A stretch of DNA of 64,000 nucleotides from the NCBI GenBank assembly GCA_937873135.1, contig CALMVQ010000362.1, positions 1 through 64,000 on the forward strand. The letters are read 5' to 3'. Within the stretch, counting starts at the first letter, position 1, and every line of letters starts with the position of its first letter. The stretch comes from an uncultured Scytonema sp. (GTDB lineage: Bacteria; Cyanobacteriota; Cyanobacteriia; Cyanobacteriales; Nostocaceae). The notes under the pieces are model-generated. The model was not told the DNA's origin, searched no databases, and saw nothing but the letters and a program-made list of their open reading frames with translations. Below are positions 31,469 through 41,873 of the stretch, one piece after another. The translations under genes were made by a program, and so were the position numbers.

Positions 31469-33491
31469 TCACCAAACTCCTTGGCTTTGCCGCTGTCTTA
31501 GTGCATCTAGAAACTGAATCACAAATCCCTCAAGCCTTCTATGTTTAATCGGCTCAATAAACTTATCAAACGGATTGAGTATTTTTATTTTTCCATCGGG
31601 TAGTGATTTATAATTTATTCCTTTTACTTGTTCTAGATATTTCAATGCCAACATCAAGCTAAAAGCATTAGGAATTTTACAGCTAGAACTCATGGATTCA
31701 TCTATACCCATAGCCAATAAAGAACGACGGAGAACGGTATCATCATCTCTGGAAACGTCGCTAAATCCAAAAGCATTCTCAGTGTTAGGTAAATTTCCTA
31801 ATGCTTCGCTTTCATTAATATTTTTACTGGTGCTGCATGTCAAGTATAATTTAGAGTTTTTCTCCAATATTTTTTCTAATTTTTGTTTGTATATTTCTTT
31901 ATCTGGTGTGTCTAAATCTTGAACTAAGCCGATAAATTGAGGTTGATATTTTTGGATTTCACCTACAACTTGCTTCAGGGTAGAAACAGTTAGTGAAGAT
32001 TTTTTATCTCCTTTTTTCTGCTCATGTTCGTATTTAATACCATCCGCATCAACTTCAACAACCACAATGCGATTGTCTTCTGGTTCATCGGGACGCGATC
32101 GCATCATCTGGTCATAGGCTTTTAACTCTAGAGGTTGTAACCAACCTAGATGACGCATCCCCAAAAAAGAAGAAGCTACCAGGAAAGTTGTCATCAGGGC
32201 AGTTTGAACTTTGGGAGTATCCCTGTGTCGCGATCCGAATTCATCACCCTTTGGAATTAAAAATTTGCCTAGAAATAGAATACCTGCTGCTGAGTTAATT
32301 TCTCGGAGAAGTAGCCAAATAACTGGTATACTACTAAGCCGCAAGTTTGATACAGGTGATTGGTGAGTATTACTGTGTGGAATTAAAGTTAGTGGTTTAC
32401 AAGCAGGATTTTGAAAAATTACAGGGAGCCAAGTAGCACAAGGAAAGTCACTCTCCATACCTTGTAAGCGTTCCCGTGCTTCTCGCACTGCTAGATACAA
32501 TGACTGACCACGACCAAAAGCCGTCAGAAAGTGCTTCAGAAATTCTTGGGCAACCAAATCTGGAATTGACTTTTGCATTACAATCATTTGGGGAATATTT
32601 ATTTCGCTTAATTCTGCGGCTAGTCCTAAACCATCGCAAGAGTTGAAAATTGCTAAGGAGAGTCCTTTTTCTATAGCTTTTGTGATAGCTAATTTTAAAT
32701 GTCCAATACTTAAGCTTTCGTTTTCATTAATTTTAATTGAACCTTTATTAGCATCATCCTGAGTGTGGCTATGTCCAGCAAAAAATAATATATCCCAGTT
32801 TTGTTCCCACAGCTTATCGTTGTAGTTGCTTCCGAGTCGTTTCTATTAAAAATTCAATCGTAGCATCTGGTAATTGCTCTTTTAATATTTTCTTGTCTTC
32901 TTCAATATCAATTTCCTTGCTGCCACCTCCCTTGCGATCGCCCAAAATCGCTAATATTTTTAGTTGACTTGTCGTCTCTTTATATACAACTTTCTTATAT
33001 TTGATTGGACTCAATGCTATTTCTGCGTTTTTCTAGCTTTGCGTTAATAATTTCCATGAATTCCAAGGCAAGTTTCGCAGCAAATTATTATCTGTTTGTA
33101 AGATAATTCTAATTTTTTCGTCAGGCTTGACTTCTGTTAAAAACTCTTCTTTAATATCCTTAAAAGGTTTTGATTCTAACCAATCATTTAAAGTTTCGCT
33201 TAACTTTTCTGCTGCTTGCTGACATTTATCTCTAGGATCGGGAATATAATCGCTACCTATTTGTTGTATCTCAGCAGATGCATGTTGTATGCGAGTGTTA
33301 TGGTTTGGAGCGCAATAAGAGTCATAGCTTTTTTTCCAGTGTTGATAGCTTTCCTCAACTTGGGGTGCGGGAGGTAGTGTACCGGAGACTCTTGTGCTAG
33401 CTTGTTCTCCTTCTTCTGCAATTTGCAATCTCACAGAAAATCCCTGCTTAAAATCGCCTTCCCCTAGCTCTAGGACAACTAACTTATTCAT
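31469..33491 (-). pseudogene. CHAT-CHASE2 fusion protein, broken
   Basis: Consecutive segments 33491-33033, 33014-32814 and 32820-31469 form one protein; in-frame TAG near 33033 (LLTQS*KNAEIALSPIKYKK) and frameshift near 32820 (RKQLQR* vs YNDKLWEQNWDILFFAGHS). Confidence 0.8.
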
Positions 33492-33849
33492 CGTTGTAAC
33501 TTTGGTGTAAATTGATTTGCCAGCACACTAGACTATCACTGAGCATCATCCCACATGAGAATTATGGCTGTAAAGCGATCTTAATCTTTTTGTAACAAAA
33601 ATATCTTGGCGAAGATATAGCTACTTGATTGATGGACAATTACTGAGTTGTTAATATTACCTTTAGAGAAAGGTAAAGCTAAAGTGCGATCGCATCTCAA
33701 ACGCTAGGGATTGAAGGTGCGATCGCGTAAGTAGGTACTATAATTTCAAGGTATGTAACGAAATGTAAATTTAGTTACAACTCTCTTCCCTTCTGCCTTC
33801 TGCCTTAGCTCAACGACAATTTTTCATGCCCACCTACTTATACGATAAA

Positions 33850-34840
33850 CTACTTGACAATAGCGCGATCGCGCTTATATACCCAAACTGCGCTCAATCC
33901 GAAAAATCCAAAAGCCCAAATTAACCACAGCAAATGTAAGATAACTCGTGGGCCAGAATTTGATTGCGCTATCGATAAAACCAATTCTTTATAGTGATAA
34001 AAAGGCGACAGGGAAACCAAGTCCTGCATTAACTCAGGCTTAAATGGTAATGGAACACCGCAAGCAAAGGGAATAATAAACAGAGATAAACTCAAAATTG
34101 AATCAGCACTTTTAGGATGGAGCAAATATCCGAGTTCCAAACCCAGAATTGCAAAAGGTGTAATCCCAATTATTAAACCGAGAAAAACAGATAGATATAA
34201 ACCCAAGCTTGCATGAATTCCTAATTGCCAATATCCCAAAATAAAAACTGAGAAGATAGCAACAGCGCAAACAATTAGTAAGCTAGTAATCTTGGCTGCT
34301 ATGTAAACGACAGGAGGTAGAGATGTGGTTTTTAATAACTTAAGCCATCCTTCCGAACGTTCGATCGCCACACGTTTACCCAGTCGTTCGATCACAATGG
34401 TAAACAAGATAATCCCACACAAATAAATTAACTGGTCTATGGTTACTTGTTCTGGTTGGAATCCTGGCTGTAATTTTAGTAATGGTACAAATCCGACAAT
34501 ACTTAACGTTCCTAGCAAAAATGTGGGTGTACGTCGCAATTGGGTTGTGGTAAGGGAACTCACTACAAATACTAAAAAAGCAGAAGTCATTTCCTCTCGT
34601 AACAAGGAAGAATGTAGCAACGATAGCAACTGCTACAATTCCAAGTAAAGCTGATTGACTGAAAGAAAATGGAAGTTTAGAAGATTTGACAGTTACAGAA
34701 ATTCTTTCCTCATCGTTACCTGTATTATTGAGTTGTTCATCGATAGTTTTAGAATTTTCGATTTCAGAATTAGACGAAGCTTGGGTTATATCTGAATATT
34801 TTTCCTGTTTTGATTTGTGAAATATGGGTTTCATTTGCAA
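33850..34840 (-). pseudogene. ABC-2-type permease, possibly frameshifted from an N-terminal segment
   Basis: ORF 33850-34629 is a multi-TM ABC-2 permease; ORF 34376-34840 supplies LPFSFSQSALLGIVAVAIVATFFLVTR that would continue into EEMTSAFLVFVVSSLTTTQLRRTPTFL near 34590. Confidence 0.55.
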
Positions 34841-34879
34841 AGTTACTCCTTAATTGAGAAGATTGAAGATTAGAAAGAA

Positions 34880-35329
34880 TTAAAACAATGTATTAACGGT
34901 TTTAGCAGCTAGCCATGCAAGCATCCCAAGTCCCGCAGCAATTGGTATGGGAACACCTAAAGCAGCTTCTTGATAACGCTCCTTTATGCCATTGTAGAGA
35001 AGACTTGCTAGCATGGGCCAAGTATCTACGATCGCATCGCATGTCTGCTCATCGAGATTACTTAATAACTCGTCAAAAATATGCTCAAAACTGGCAGCTA
35101 CCCAAGCAGAATTTTCGGTCCGAGGAATAATGTATACAACACAAGCAGTGTCTTCATCTATTGGGTATTCGCATTCAAGATAAGACTTGCTAGTCTCAAT
35201 CCCAATCTCATCTTCCCTAGAAGTTTTTCGTTGATCGATAAAAGATCGCATCGTAGTACCTTTGTATTTTATATGCGTCAATGGTAATTTTGATAAAGCG
35301 ATCGCACCTGTAATTTTTGGTGTGTGCAA
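34880..35329 (-). CDS. Hypothetical protein with C-terminal hydrophobic segment
   Basis: 149 aa (possible start at internal MRSFIDQRK); C-term VPIPIAAGLGMLAWLAAKTVNTLF. Confidence 0.5.
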   Translation of the reverse strand: MHTPKITGAIALSKLPLTHIKYKGTTMRSFIDQRKTSREDEIGIETSKSYLECEYPIDEDTACVVYIIPRTENSAWVAASFEHIFDELLSNLDEQTCDAIVDTWPMLASLLYNGIKERYQEAALGVPIPIAAGLGMLAWLAAKTVNTLF

Positions 35330-35362
35330 TGCGATCGCTTTTAGATATTGATATCGCTTGTC

Positions 35363-36292
35363 TTAATTGGCTTTTAGATATCGAAGGACGCTTGATTCTT
35401 TTCCGTTCCCAGTGTTGATTAATTTATAGAAATACATTGAAGAACCAGACCCTTCGTATGTAAGCGTAATCACTGAACCAACCTTTGCTCCAATTAAGTT
35501 GCTGTACCACACAAAGTATTGGTTGCCGTTTCTCGATTGAATCAATATTTTGTATGCAGCTTTCGCAGGGTCCCACCCGAATGCTTGAACCAAAGTAACA
35601 GGTGCTGATTCCACAGCATATGCAACCTCGGTAGTCAGTAGCAAAGAAGATGTTAATAGCATAATACGAATCATGGCAATGTAAATAAAAGTCTCCGAGG
35701 TTTCTGGTAGGCGTTCATAATCTTTGCTTAAGCGCCGACACCAATTCAGCCAACCAAAAGTTCGTTCTACAACCCAACGCTTAGGTAAATGGACAAAACC
35801 TTTTTTTTCCAAAGGTCGAAGAACAATTTCAACAATCCACCGAAACATATCCATTACCCATCGCATAAATTCTTCTCCCCGATATCCTCCATCCATCCAA
35901 ATGGTGTGCAGACGCTTTACCCGATTTCCCGTATCATGAACTCGTTTAAGGACTTGTCTAGCTCCTTGGCGCTCTGGAAGACTTGCAGATGTAACCAAAA
36001 CCCGTAAAACTAGTCCTAGTAAATCCACGGTTAAATGTCGTTTACGTCCGTGTATCTTTTTACCTACATCATAACCTACTTCTTGGGAAATCATCGTTGC
36101 TGTTTCTACTGATTGGCTATCTACTGCTGCCTCTGATGGGCTAGGTTCACGTCCGGCAGCTACTCTCACCCACTGGTAAAGTTTGTCGTGTACCTTTAAC
36201 AAGCGTGCCATCCTGACGCCATGCCCGGAAATAGCCATAGACTGTTGACCACGGTGGAAAATCTCCGGGCAATGCACGCCACGTACATCCAA
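35363..36292 (-). CDS. IS5 transposase ORF-B fused in frame to a small secreted protein
   Basis: Transposase C-term [15 protein letters not shown] runs directly into [54 protein letters not shown]... Confidence 0.7.
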   Translation of the reverse strand: MDVRGVHCPEIFHRGQQSMAISGHGVRMARLLKVHDKLYQWVRVAAGREPSPSEAAVDSQSVETATMISQEVGYDVGKKIHGRKRHLTVDLLGLVLRVLVTSASLPERQGARQVLKRVHDTGNRVKRLHTIWMDGGYRGEEFMRWVMDMFRWIVEIVLRPLEKKGFVHLPKRWVVERTFGWLNWCRRLSKDYERLPETSETFIYIAMIRIMLLTSSLLLTTEVAYAVESAPVTLVQAFGWDPAKAAYKILIQSRNGNQYFVWYSNLIGAKVGSVITLTYEGSGSSMYFYKLINTGNGKESSVLRYLKAN

Positions 36293-36520
36293 GGCACAGT
36301 ACGTACAGAATCGCGTTCATTACAGCATACATTGCTGTAGTTCGAGGACGACCACCGGATTTTGCTTCGGGAAATAGGTCAGCGATTAATTCCCACTGTT
36401 CCCACGTTAGATCATTCGGGTATGATTTAGTCACTTGCGATACATCGTGCTGATGTCTACAAATTTCAGCATAAGCCTTGTGAGCTTTCTTACAATAGCC
36501 CCCCACTTTTAAAACATCCT
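35640..36520 (-). mobile_element. IS5-family element with two overlapping transposase frames
   Basis: ORF 36147-36506 (N-term) overlaps ORF 35363-36292 (DDE part: [42 protein letters not shown]) in another frame; similar ends agaagatgttaata / taagaggatgtttta. Confidence 0.75.
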
Positions 36521-36558
36521 CTTAGGAGCTGCAATCATGAATTCATGGAAAGCATCAC

Positions 36559-36915
36559 CTATTCAAACAGAATTTTGCGAATGCGGAATTTATTTTTCAT
36601 CGCAATGACAATTTTGCCATCCAATAAATCTTCTGAGTGTAATTTCAGCGCATCCATCAACAATGTTTTTCTCTGTTCACGAGGTAAATTCTCTAATCTT
36701 AAAATCCCGCAATGGCTTTTTCTCTGTTGCCAGATCATCTGTTCAAAATCATTATCTGTTGTCACGATAATTCTGCCTGATACTACTGCCCAGTCTAAAA
36801 TCTTCTCATCTGACATTTGAGGATCAGTATCCGTCACGTAAATCACATCATGACCCATTTGTTTTAACCAATCTCCCAGAGTCCGACTAGCATTAACATC
36901 AATTAAGAATTTCAT
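36559..36915 (-). CDS. DUF5615 PIN-like toxin
   Basis: 118 aa; MKFLIDVNASRTLGDWLKQMGHDVIYVTD...DEKILDWAVVSGRIIVTTDNDF. Confidence 0.9.
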   Translation of the reverse strand: MKFLIDVNASRTLGDWLKQMGHDVIYVTDTDPQMSDEKILDWAVVSGRIIVTTDNDFEQMIWQQRKSHCGILRLENLPREQRKTLLMDALKLHSEDLLDGKIVIAMKNKFRIRKILFE

Positions 36916-36922
36916 AAATAGT

Positions 36923-37174
36923 TTAAGACGCAGCCAATCTGTCTAAAACTTCTTCTTGAGAGACTAGTGAATAAGCATAGAACAAAGCTGCTTGTATATC
37001 TTCTGTTTCTAATTCCGGATAATCTTCTAAGATTTCTTGTTGACTAGCACCTTTTGCTAGTAGCTCTAAAATCATCGCTACTGATATTCTTAGACCTCGA
37101 ATGATTGGTTTTCCTCCTAAAACGTTTTTGTCAAATGTAATTCTTTCTAGTAAATTAATATGGTTCATACTCAT
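36923..37174 (-). CDS. DUF433 antitoxin
   Basis: 83 aa; ITFDKNVLGGKPIIRGLRISVAMILELLAKGASQQEILEDYPELETEDIQAALFYA; adjacent to DUF5615 toxin. Confidence 0.92.
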   Translation of the reverse strand: MSMNHINLLERITFDKNVLGGKPIIRGLRISVAMILELLAKGASQQEILEDYPELETEDIQAALFYAYSLVSQEEVLDRLAAS

Positions 37175-37595
37175 TAACTAACACAATAGTCAACATTCTA
37201 ACTTTAATTAAGAGGAAATAGGGAACTCTTAGCAGGGAGCCAAAACTTTGATAGTTTACGAAATGCCATAGAGCATGTACTACATTTAGTGTCCTAACCA
37301 ATCTGGCTACTGCTATAAAAGCAAACTACCACTTGAGAAAGCCTCATTGCGGCACAAATACCCCAATGCAGTTTGGAATGCTGCTGATTATTGAGATGAT
37401 GCTCCACTAACAGCAAATTACAAACCAAATCGCATTGAAATCTACTATGCCGATAATGCCGATACCCCCCACATCCAGAGTGAAAATGCTGAGGTGCAGT
37501 ACATCAACTTACCGCCAGACATGGGACAGTCCCAGGTGATTCAAGGAAAGGATTGATGGCCCTTCAGTAAATCTCAGCAGATCAACAAAGAGGTA

Positions 37596-38192
37596 TTACA
37601 CATTAGAGAGCTTAAAAACTCCGCCGTTGCTAACAGGAAGGTTGTAGGTAGTTTGGTCAAGTCCAACTCCGGATGGGTTATCATCTAAAGTTCTGAAGAA
37701 GGTTCCGCGCTGTTCAGGGTTAACTAACAGAGTTGCTGTGTCTGATCCTGAGAGGGAGGACAAGAAGATTTCGACATATCCACGAGCTTCAAAGTTTGCC
37801 TCTTTAAGCATCTCAGGTCGGTTAATAAAGTCAGGCTGCAACACAAGTAAGCTAGTAGCATTTTCAGGAATGGTGAAGGTCAGTCGCGCTTTGTTGTTCT
37901 GTGGAACAATTTCTGGAACCAGTGTTGCTTGAGGATTATTTGGGAAAATATTCTGCCCTGAAATATCAACAGCATCAATGAATTCATCAAATGATGTAGG
38001 ACGTTCTGAAGGGTCATCCAGCTCAGTAGGAAATTTGATTGTAAAGACTAGAGATACGGTGACAGGGAAGAAATTAACGTTGGCGATCGTCAGAAAGTAG
38101 CCTTGAATTGCTGTTCGGCTAATTGCATCAAACCCACCAGGAATTCTTGGAAATTGAGGCTTAAGCAGAACTTCAAAAGTAGAAACAAGCAT
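37596..38192 (-). CDS. Hypothetical protein
   Basis: 198 aa coherent ORF, beta-rich appearance. Confidence 0.55.
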   Translation of the reverse strand: MLVSTFEVLLKPQFPRIPGGFDAISRTAIQGYFLTIANVNFFPVTVSLVFTIKFPTELDDPSERPTSFDEFIDAVDISGQNIFPNNPQATLVPEIVPQNNKARLTFTIPENATSLLVLQPDFINRPEMLKEANFEARGYVEIFLSSLSGSDTATLLVNPEQRGTFFRTLDDNPSGVGLDQTTYNLPVSNGGVFKLSNV

Positions 38193-38349
38193 GTTTTTTG
38201 GTTCTCAATCGACTTATGAACTACTTTTAATATATGTAGACGCTATCAACTTATGCACTAACGGACTGAGTACGTGAACCCGTTAGACTTATAGTGCTCA
38301 AACGGGACGAGTCGCACTACCGAGTATGAAGTATAAATGCTTATTAAGC

Positions 38350-38459
38350 TTAGGTATTACTTATGGGAATTAAACTTTCACAGTCGATAGTTCCAACAGC
38401 AATCGGTTCCAAACAGTATAAAATACTACGTTTTACTATGTCCGGGTTGTACAAATCAT
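38350..38459 (-). pseudogene. tniQ/tnsD-like 5' fragment
   Basis: Minus-strand reading RSILYCLEPIAVGTIDCESLI resembles the TniQ N-terminus; start ATG overlaps the tnsC-like stop (ATGA), then frame slip and truncation. Confidence 0.55.
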
Positions 38460-39085
38460 AATGGGGATATGTTAATTTGTCTCTCTGCATTTTCTGTCCC
38501 TATTGAATCTCGTGTAGGCTTGCGAATTCCCACCGATTTCTTCCGTTTTTTTGGCTGAATGACTTGAGATTTTGAATCAGAATTTAAACTGTAATTTTGT
38601 TTGGATATAGGTGGACAACGTAAACCTAAGTCTTGATATAACTCTTCAATTTTGCCTTCAATTGAAGCATATCTAGCTTCTCCTTCTTTAATATGTTTGA
38701 GAATATTTCGACATTGACCAACTGATAAAGCTCTTTTTTCTAAATGCTTAAGCATCACAGTAGAAGCATTTTCGTTTAATGCCTCTGCCAGAGCATTTCT
38801 AGACCAATTTTTGAGGATACCAACACATCCCAAACTACGTGAATATAGGTATTCCCAATGTGATAAAAAGTCTGGAGGCTCTCTTGTTGGTATTTGACAC
38901 TGAAAATTCCAGATTATGCTCTGCCAAATTTCTCTATCTTCTGTAAATTCAGCATTATAACGGGGAAGATGAATATAAATACTACGTCTACTTAATTGGT
39001 CTCCTACATCATGAAGGGTTAGTAAATCATAAGTGCCAATTAATCCATGTAAAACTTGAGTAATATTGGCTAAAGATTTGAGTAA
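38456..39085 (-). pseudogene. tnsC/tniB-like AAA ATPase, 3' portion only
   Basis: In-frame reading LLKSLANITQVLHGLIGTYDLLTLHDVGDQLSRRSIYIHLPRYNAEF...PPDFLSHWEYLYSRSLGCVGILKNWSRNALAEAL...; Walker motifs absent. Confidence 0.75.
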
Positions 39086-39089
39086 TTAT

Positions 39090-39218
39090 TACACCTAGAT
39101 TACGCCCTGATGCTGAAACATACTGAATTTTAAAAGGAGGTGGTTGGTCGTAATATTCTAAAACATCAGATCTATGTTCCAACTGATATATAAAAGGAAG
39201 TTCTACTTTGTGAGATTC
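39090..39218 (-). pseudogene. tnsA-like internal fragment
   Basis: Minus-strand ESHKVELPFIYQLEHRSDVLEYYDQPPPFKIQYVSASGRNLGVI, a TnsA_N-type motif block; continues from N-terminal part at 44792-44616. Confidence 0.75.
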
Positions 39219-39282
39219 AAAAAAAGTAATACAAAAAATAAATAAACAACAACAACAACAGCGAAAGATTTTTGTTACGTTA

Positions 39283-40407
39283 TTGAAAAATAGAACAATA
39301 CATTTTAAAACTGTCTATAACGTAACCATGAATTTGACATTGCAAAAAGGCATTGATCCTTTTTCGGGAAAAACTATATGGGTGATGTTGGATGCAGATT
39401 ACCAAGTGGTGGAACCTATCCAACAGTACCTGACCTATTTATGCGGAACTAAATCTCCCAAAACGGTCGAAACATATGGATATGGATTGAAAGCATGGTG
39501 GGAATTCTTATCACTGAGGCAATTAGACTGGACAAAAGTTGAACTATCGGATCTCGAAGAGTTTGCCTATTGGTTGCGCGTTGGAGATTTCCATAAAATC
39601 GTCTCAATGCAACCCGTACAAGCTTTGCGTTCAGAGCGTACTATCAATCTCGTAATTACTGTGGTAAAAACTTTTTACGAGTATCACATTGCTGCTAAAA
39701 ATATCGATTACCAACAATTTGATAAAGTTTTGGCGACGACCAGTAGAACTCGTAGGGGTTTACTAGCTGGCATCGCCAAATCAAAGCCAACAAGACAAAA
39801 ACTTGTCAAACTTAAAGAACCAAAAAAATTCCCTGGATGCTTGAGTGACGAACAGATAGAGACGCTAGTTAAAGCCTGCCATCGCCTGAGAGATAAATTA
39901 ATCATCTTGATGCTGAATAGTACGGGAATGAGAAAAGGAGAATTGTTGGGGCTATGCCATCAAGATATAGGAGATTTTGACAACCACACGATTAGAGTAG
40001 TACAAAGACCGAATAACCCTAATGGTGCAAGAGCTAAAGGAGTTGAAAGGGTAATTCCTGTCCTGCAAGAATTACTGCAACTCTACAACGAGTACTTGAT
40101 TCACGAATACCCAGAAGTGGAATCAGACTATGTATTCGTCAATATTTGGTCAGGAGAAATCGGGATGCCAATGAACCCTACGGTTCTAAACACCATGTTT
40201 TCTCGATTGTCTTTAAAAACCGGAATAAAAGTTTACCCGCATCTGCTACGCCATTGCTATGCAACCCGTCTTCTAAAATCTGGTATGAGCGCAGATAGGG
40301 TCAGACATCTGTTAGGACACACTTCGGTTCAGACAACGTTAGATGTATATTCTCACGTGGTCAACGAGAAAGATTTATTAAAAGTAGTCAGACAAGAGGA
40401 GGAATAA
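39283..40407 (+). CDS. Tyrosine recombinase (TnpA-like)
   Basis: 374 aa; TGMRKGELLGL, HLLRHCYATRLLKSG, LLGHTSVQTTLDVYSH (R-HxxR-H-Y); start codon position uncertain, ATG at 39328 is an alternative. Confidence 0.93.
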   Translation: MKNRTIHFKTVYNVTMNLTLQKGIDPFSGKTIWVMLDADYQVVEPIQQYLTYLCGTKSPKTVETYGYGLKAWWEFLSLRQLDWTKVELSDLEEFAYWLRVGDFHKIVSMQPVQALRSERTINLVITVVKTFYEYHIAAKNIDYQQFDKVLATTSRTRRGLLAGIAKSKPTRQKLVKLKEPKKFPGCLSDEQIETLVKACHRLRDKLIILMLNSTGMRKGELLGLCHQDIGDFDNHTIRVVQRPNNPNGARAKGVERVIPVLQELLQLYNEYLIHEYPEVESDYVFVNIWSGEIGMPMNPTVLNTMFSRLSLKTGIKVYPHLLRHCYATRLLKSGMSADRVRHLLGHTSVQTTLDVYSHVVNEKDLLKVVRQEEE

Positions 40408-40409
40408 GA

Positions 40410-41873
40410 ATGGGTGAAATAAAAGAAATTAAAACTGCTCAAGCTATAATTCAAAATAAAGAATCCTTACATCTTTTAGCCAATCCTATATTCCAAAAGG
40501 ATACTTGGCATACTATAGATGATTTGGGATTATCTGTTAACCTACATAGAAGAAGATTAACTTTAGACTTTCAGGGAATTTTACAGGATTGGTTAAGAAT
40601 CTTAGTAAAAATTTATATATTAGTCAGAAGTCAATTAAATTTATCTTCTGAATATCTAGCCCATGAACTTAGTAATCTTAATAAGTTTTCTCGATTTTTA
40701 GAAATTAGCTCAATCAACGGTCATGAGCAAATCAATAATCAAGTGTTTCAGGATTTTGATGATTATCTTCATAAACTTAACTTAGCTAAAAGAACAATTT
40801 CTAAACATTACATAACCTTAAATAGTTTTTTTAATGTATGCCGATTAGAAGGTTGGTTAGATATTAATACTTATTGGTTTGAAGGAAGACGCTTACCTTA
40901 CAGATTTATCAGCAATGATGAAATTGACTATATTCCTGAAGAAGTCTGGAATCAATTAGAGCAAAATTTACATCATCTTCCTGAATCGATACAGAGAATG
41001 GTATTAATTATCCGAACTACAGGGATGAGAGTTGGAGAGCTTCTTAATCTGCCACTTGATTGTCTAAGAAAACGAGGTGGTCAATGGCGTTTACGTTTTA
41101 CTACTGAGAAGTATAAGATAGACGACGAGTTGCCTATCTTACCCGAATTAGTAGTGATTATCAAACAACAGCAAACATACATAAGAAAACATTTAAAAGA
41201 TAATTATGATAAATTATTTTGTAGTAGTCGTGGCAACAGGCACGGTTTTATGCCTACCTCAAGAGTCATGAATGTTAGTACCTTTAATTGTTATTTAAAT
41301 AAATTAGCTAGCTCATGTCATATTTGTACTCATTCGGGGGAAATCTGGCATTTTAAATCTCATCAATTCAGGAAGACTATCGGCACAGTTCTTACTAATG
41401 CGGGAGTGAGAGATTTAATTATCCAAAAATATCTAAGACATCGCTCCCCTGATATGCAACGTCATTATACTCACCTACTTAAACAAGTTTTAGAATCTGA
41501 ATATAAAGACTTAATGAGAGAAAAATCTTATGTTGATATTACTGGGAGAGTAGTTGCCAATTATAAACCTAGAAATCCGATGACCGAGCTAATGCGCCGC
41601 AAGATGTATCAGATTACAACACAGTATGGTGAGTGCCACCGCCCGACAATTAAAATACCCTGTCAAACAGTAAATGCTTGTTGGCAATGTGAACATTGGC
41701 GTACTTCAACTGATGATTTACCTTATCTTGAGGAAGATATAAAGCAAATACAAGAAGAACTTAATATTACTGAAAAGCTGGGTTTGGTTAGACAGCAACA
41801 GGGATTAGAGAATGATTTTCAAAATTTGAAAGTGAGGATAGAAGGATTAAGAGGAATAGATGAACAAAATTAA
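40410..41873 (+). CDS. Tyrosine recombinase (TnpB-like)
   Basis: 487 aa; TTGMRVGELLNL, SHQFRKTIGTVL, RHRSPDMQRHYTH; Cys-containing C-terminal region. Confidence 0.92.
   Translation: MGEIKEIKTAQAIIQNKESLHLLANPIFQKDTWHTIDDLGLSVNLHRRRLTLDFQGILQDWLRILVKIYILVRSQLNLSSEYLAHELSNLNKFSRFLEISSINGHEQINNQVFQDFDDYLHKLNLAKRTISKHYITLNSFFNVCRLEGWLDINTYWFEGRRLPYRFISNDEIDYIPEEVWNQLEQNLHHLPESIQRMVLIIRTTGMRVGELLNLPLDCLRKRGGQWRLRFTTEKYKIDDELPILPELVVIIKQQQTYIRKHLKDNYDKLFCSSRGNRHGFMPTSRVMNVSTFNCYLNKLASSCHICTHSGEIWHFKSHQFRKTIGTVLTNAGVRDLIIQKYLRHRSPDMQRHYTHLLKQVLESEYKDLMREKSYVDITGRVVANYKPRNPMTELMRRKMYQITTQYGECHRPTIKIPCQTVNACWQCEHWRTSTDDLPYLEEDIKQIQEELNITEKLGLVRQQQGLENDFQNLKVRIEGLRGIDEQN

Noticed and set aside
36559-37174. 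DUF5615/DUF433 pair as novel system
   Set aside because: A recognised toxin-antitoxin arrangement common in cyanobacteria.
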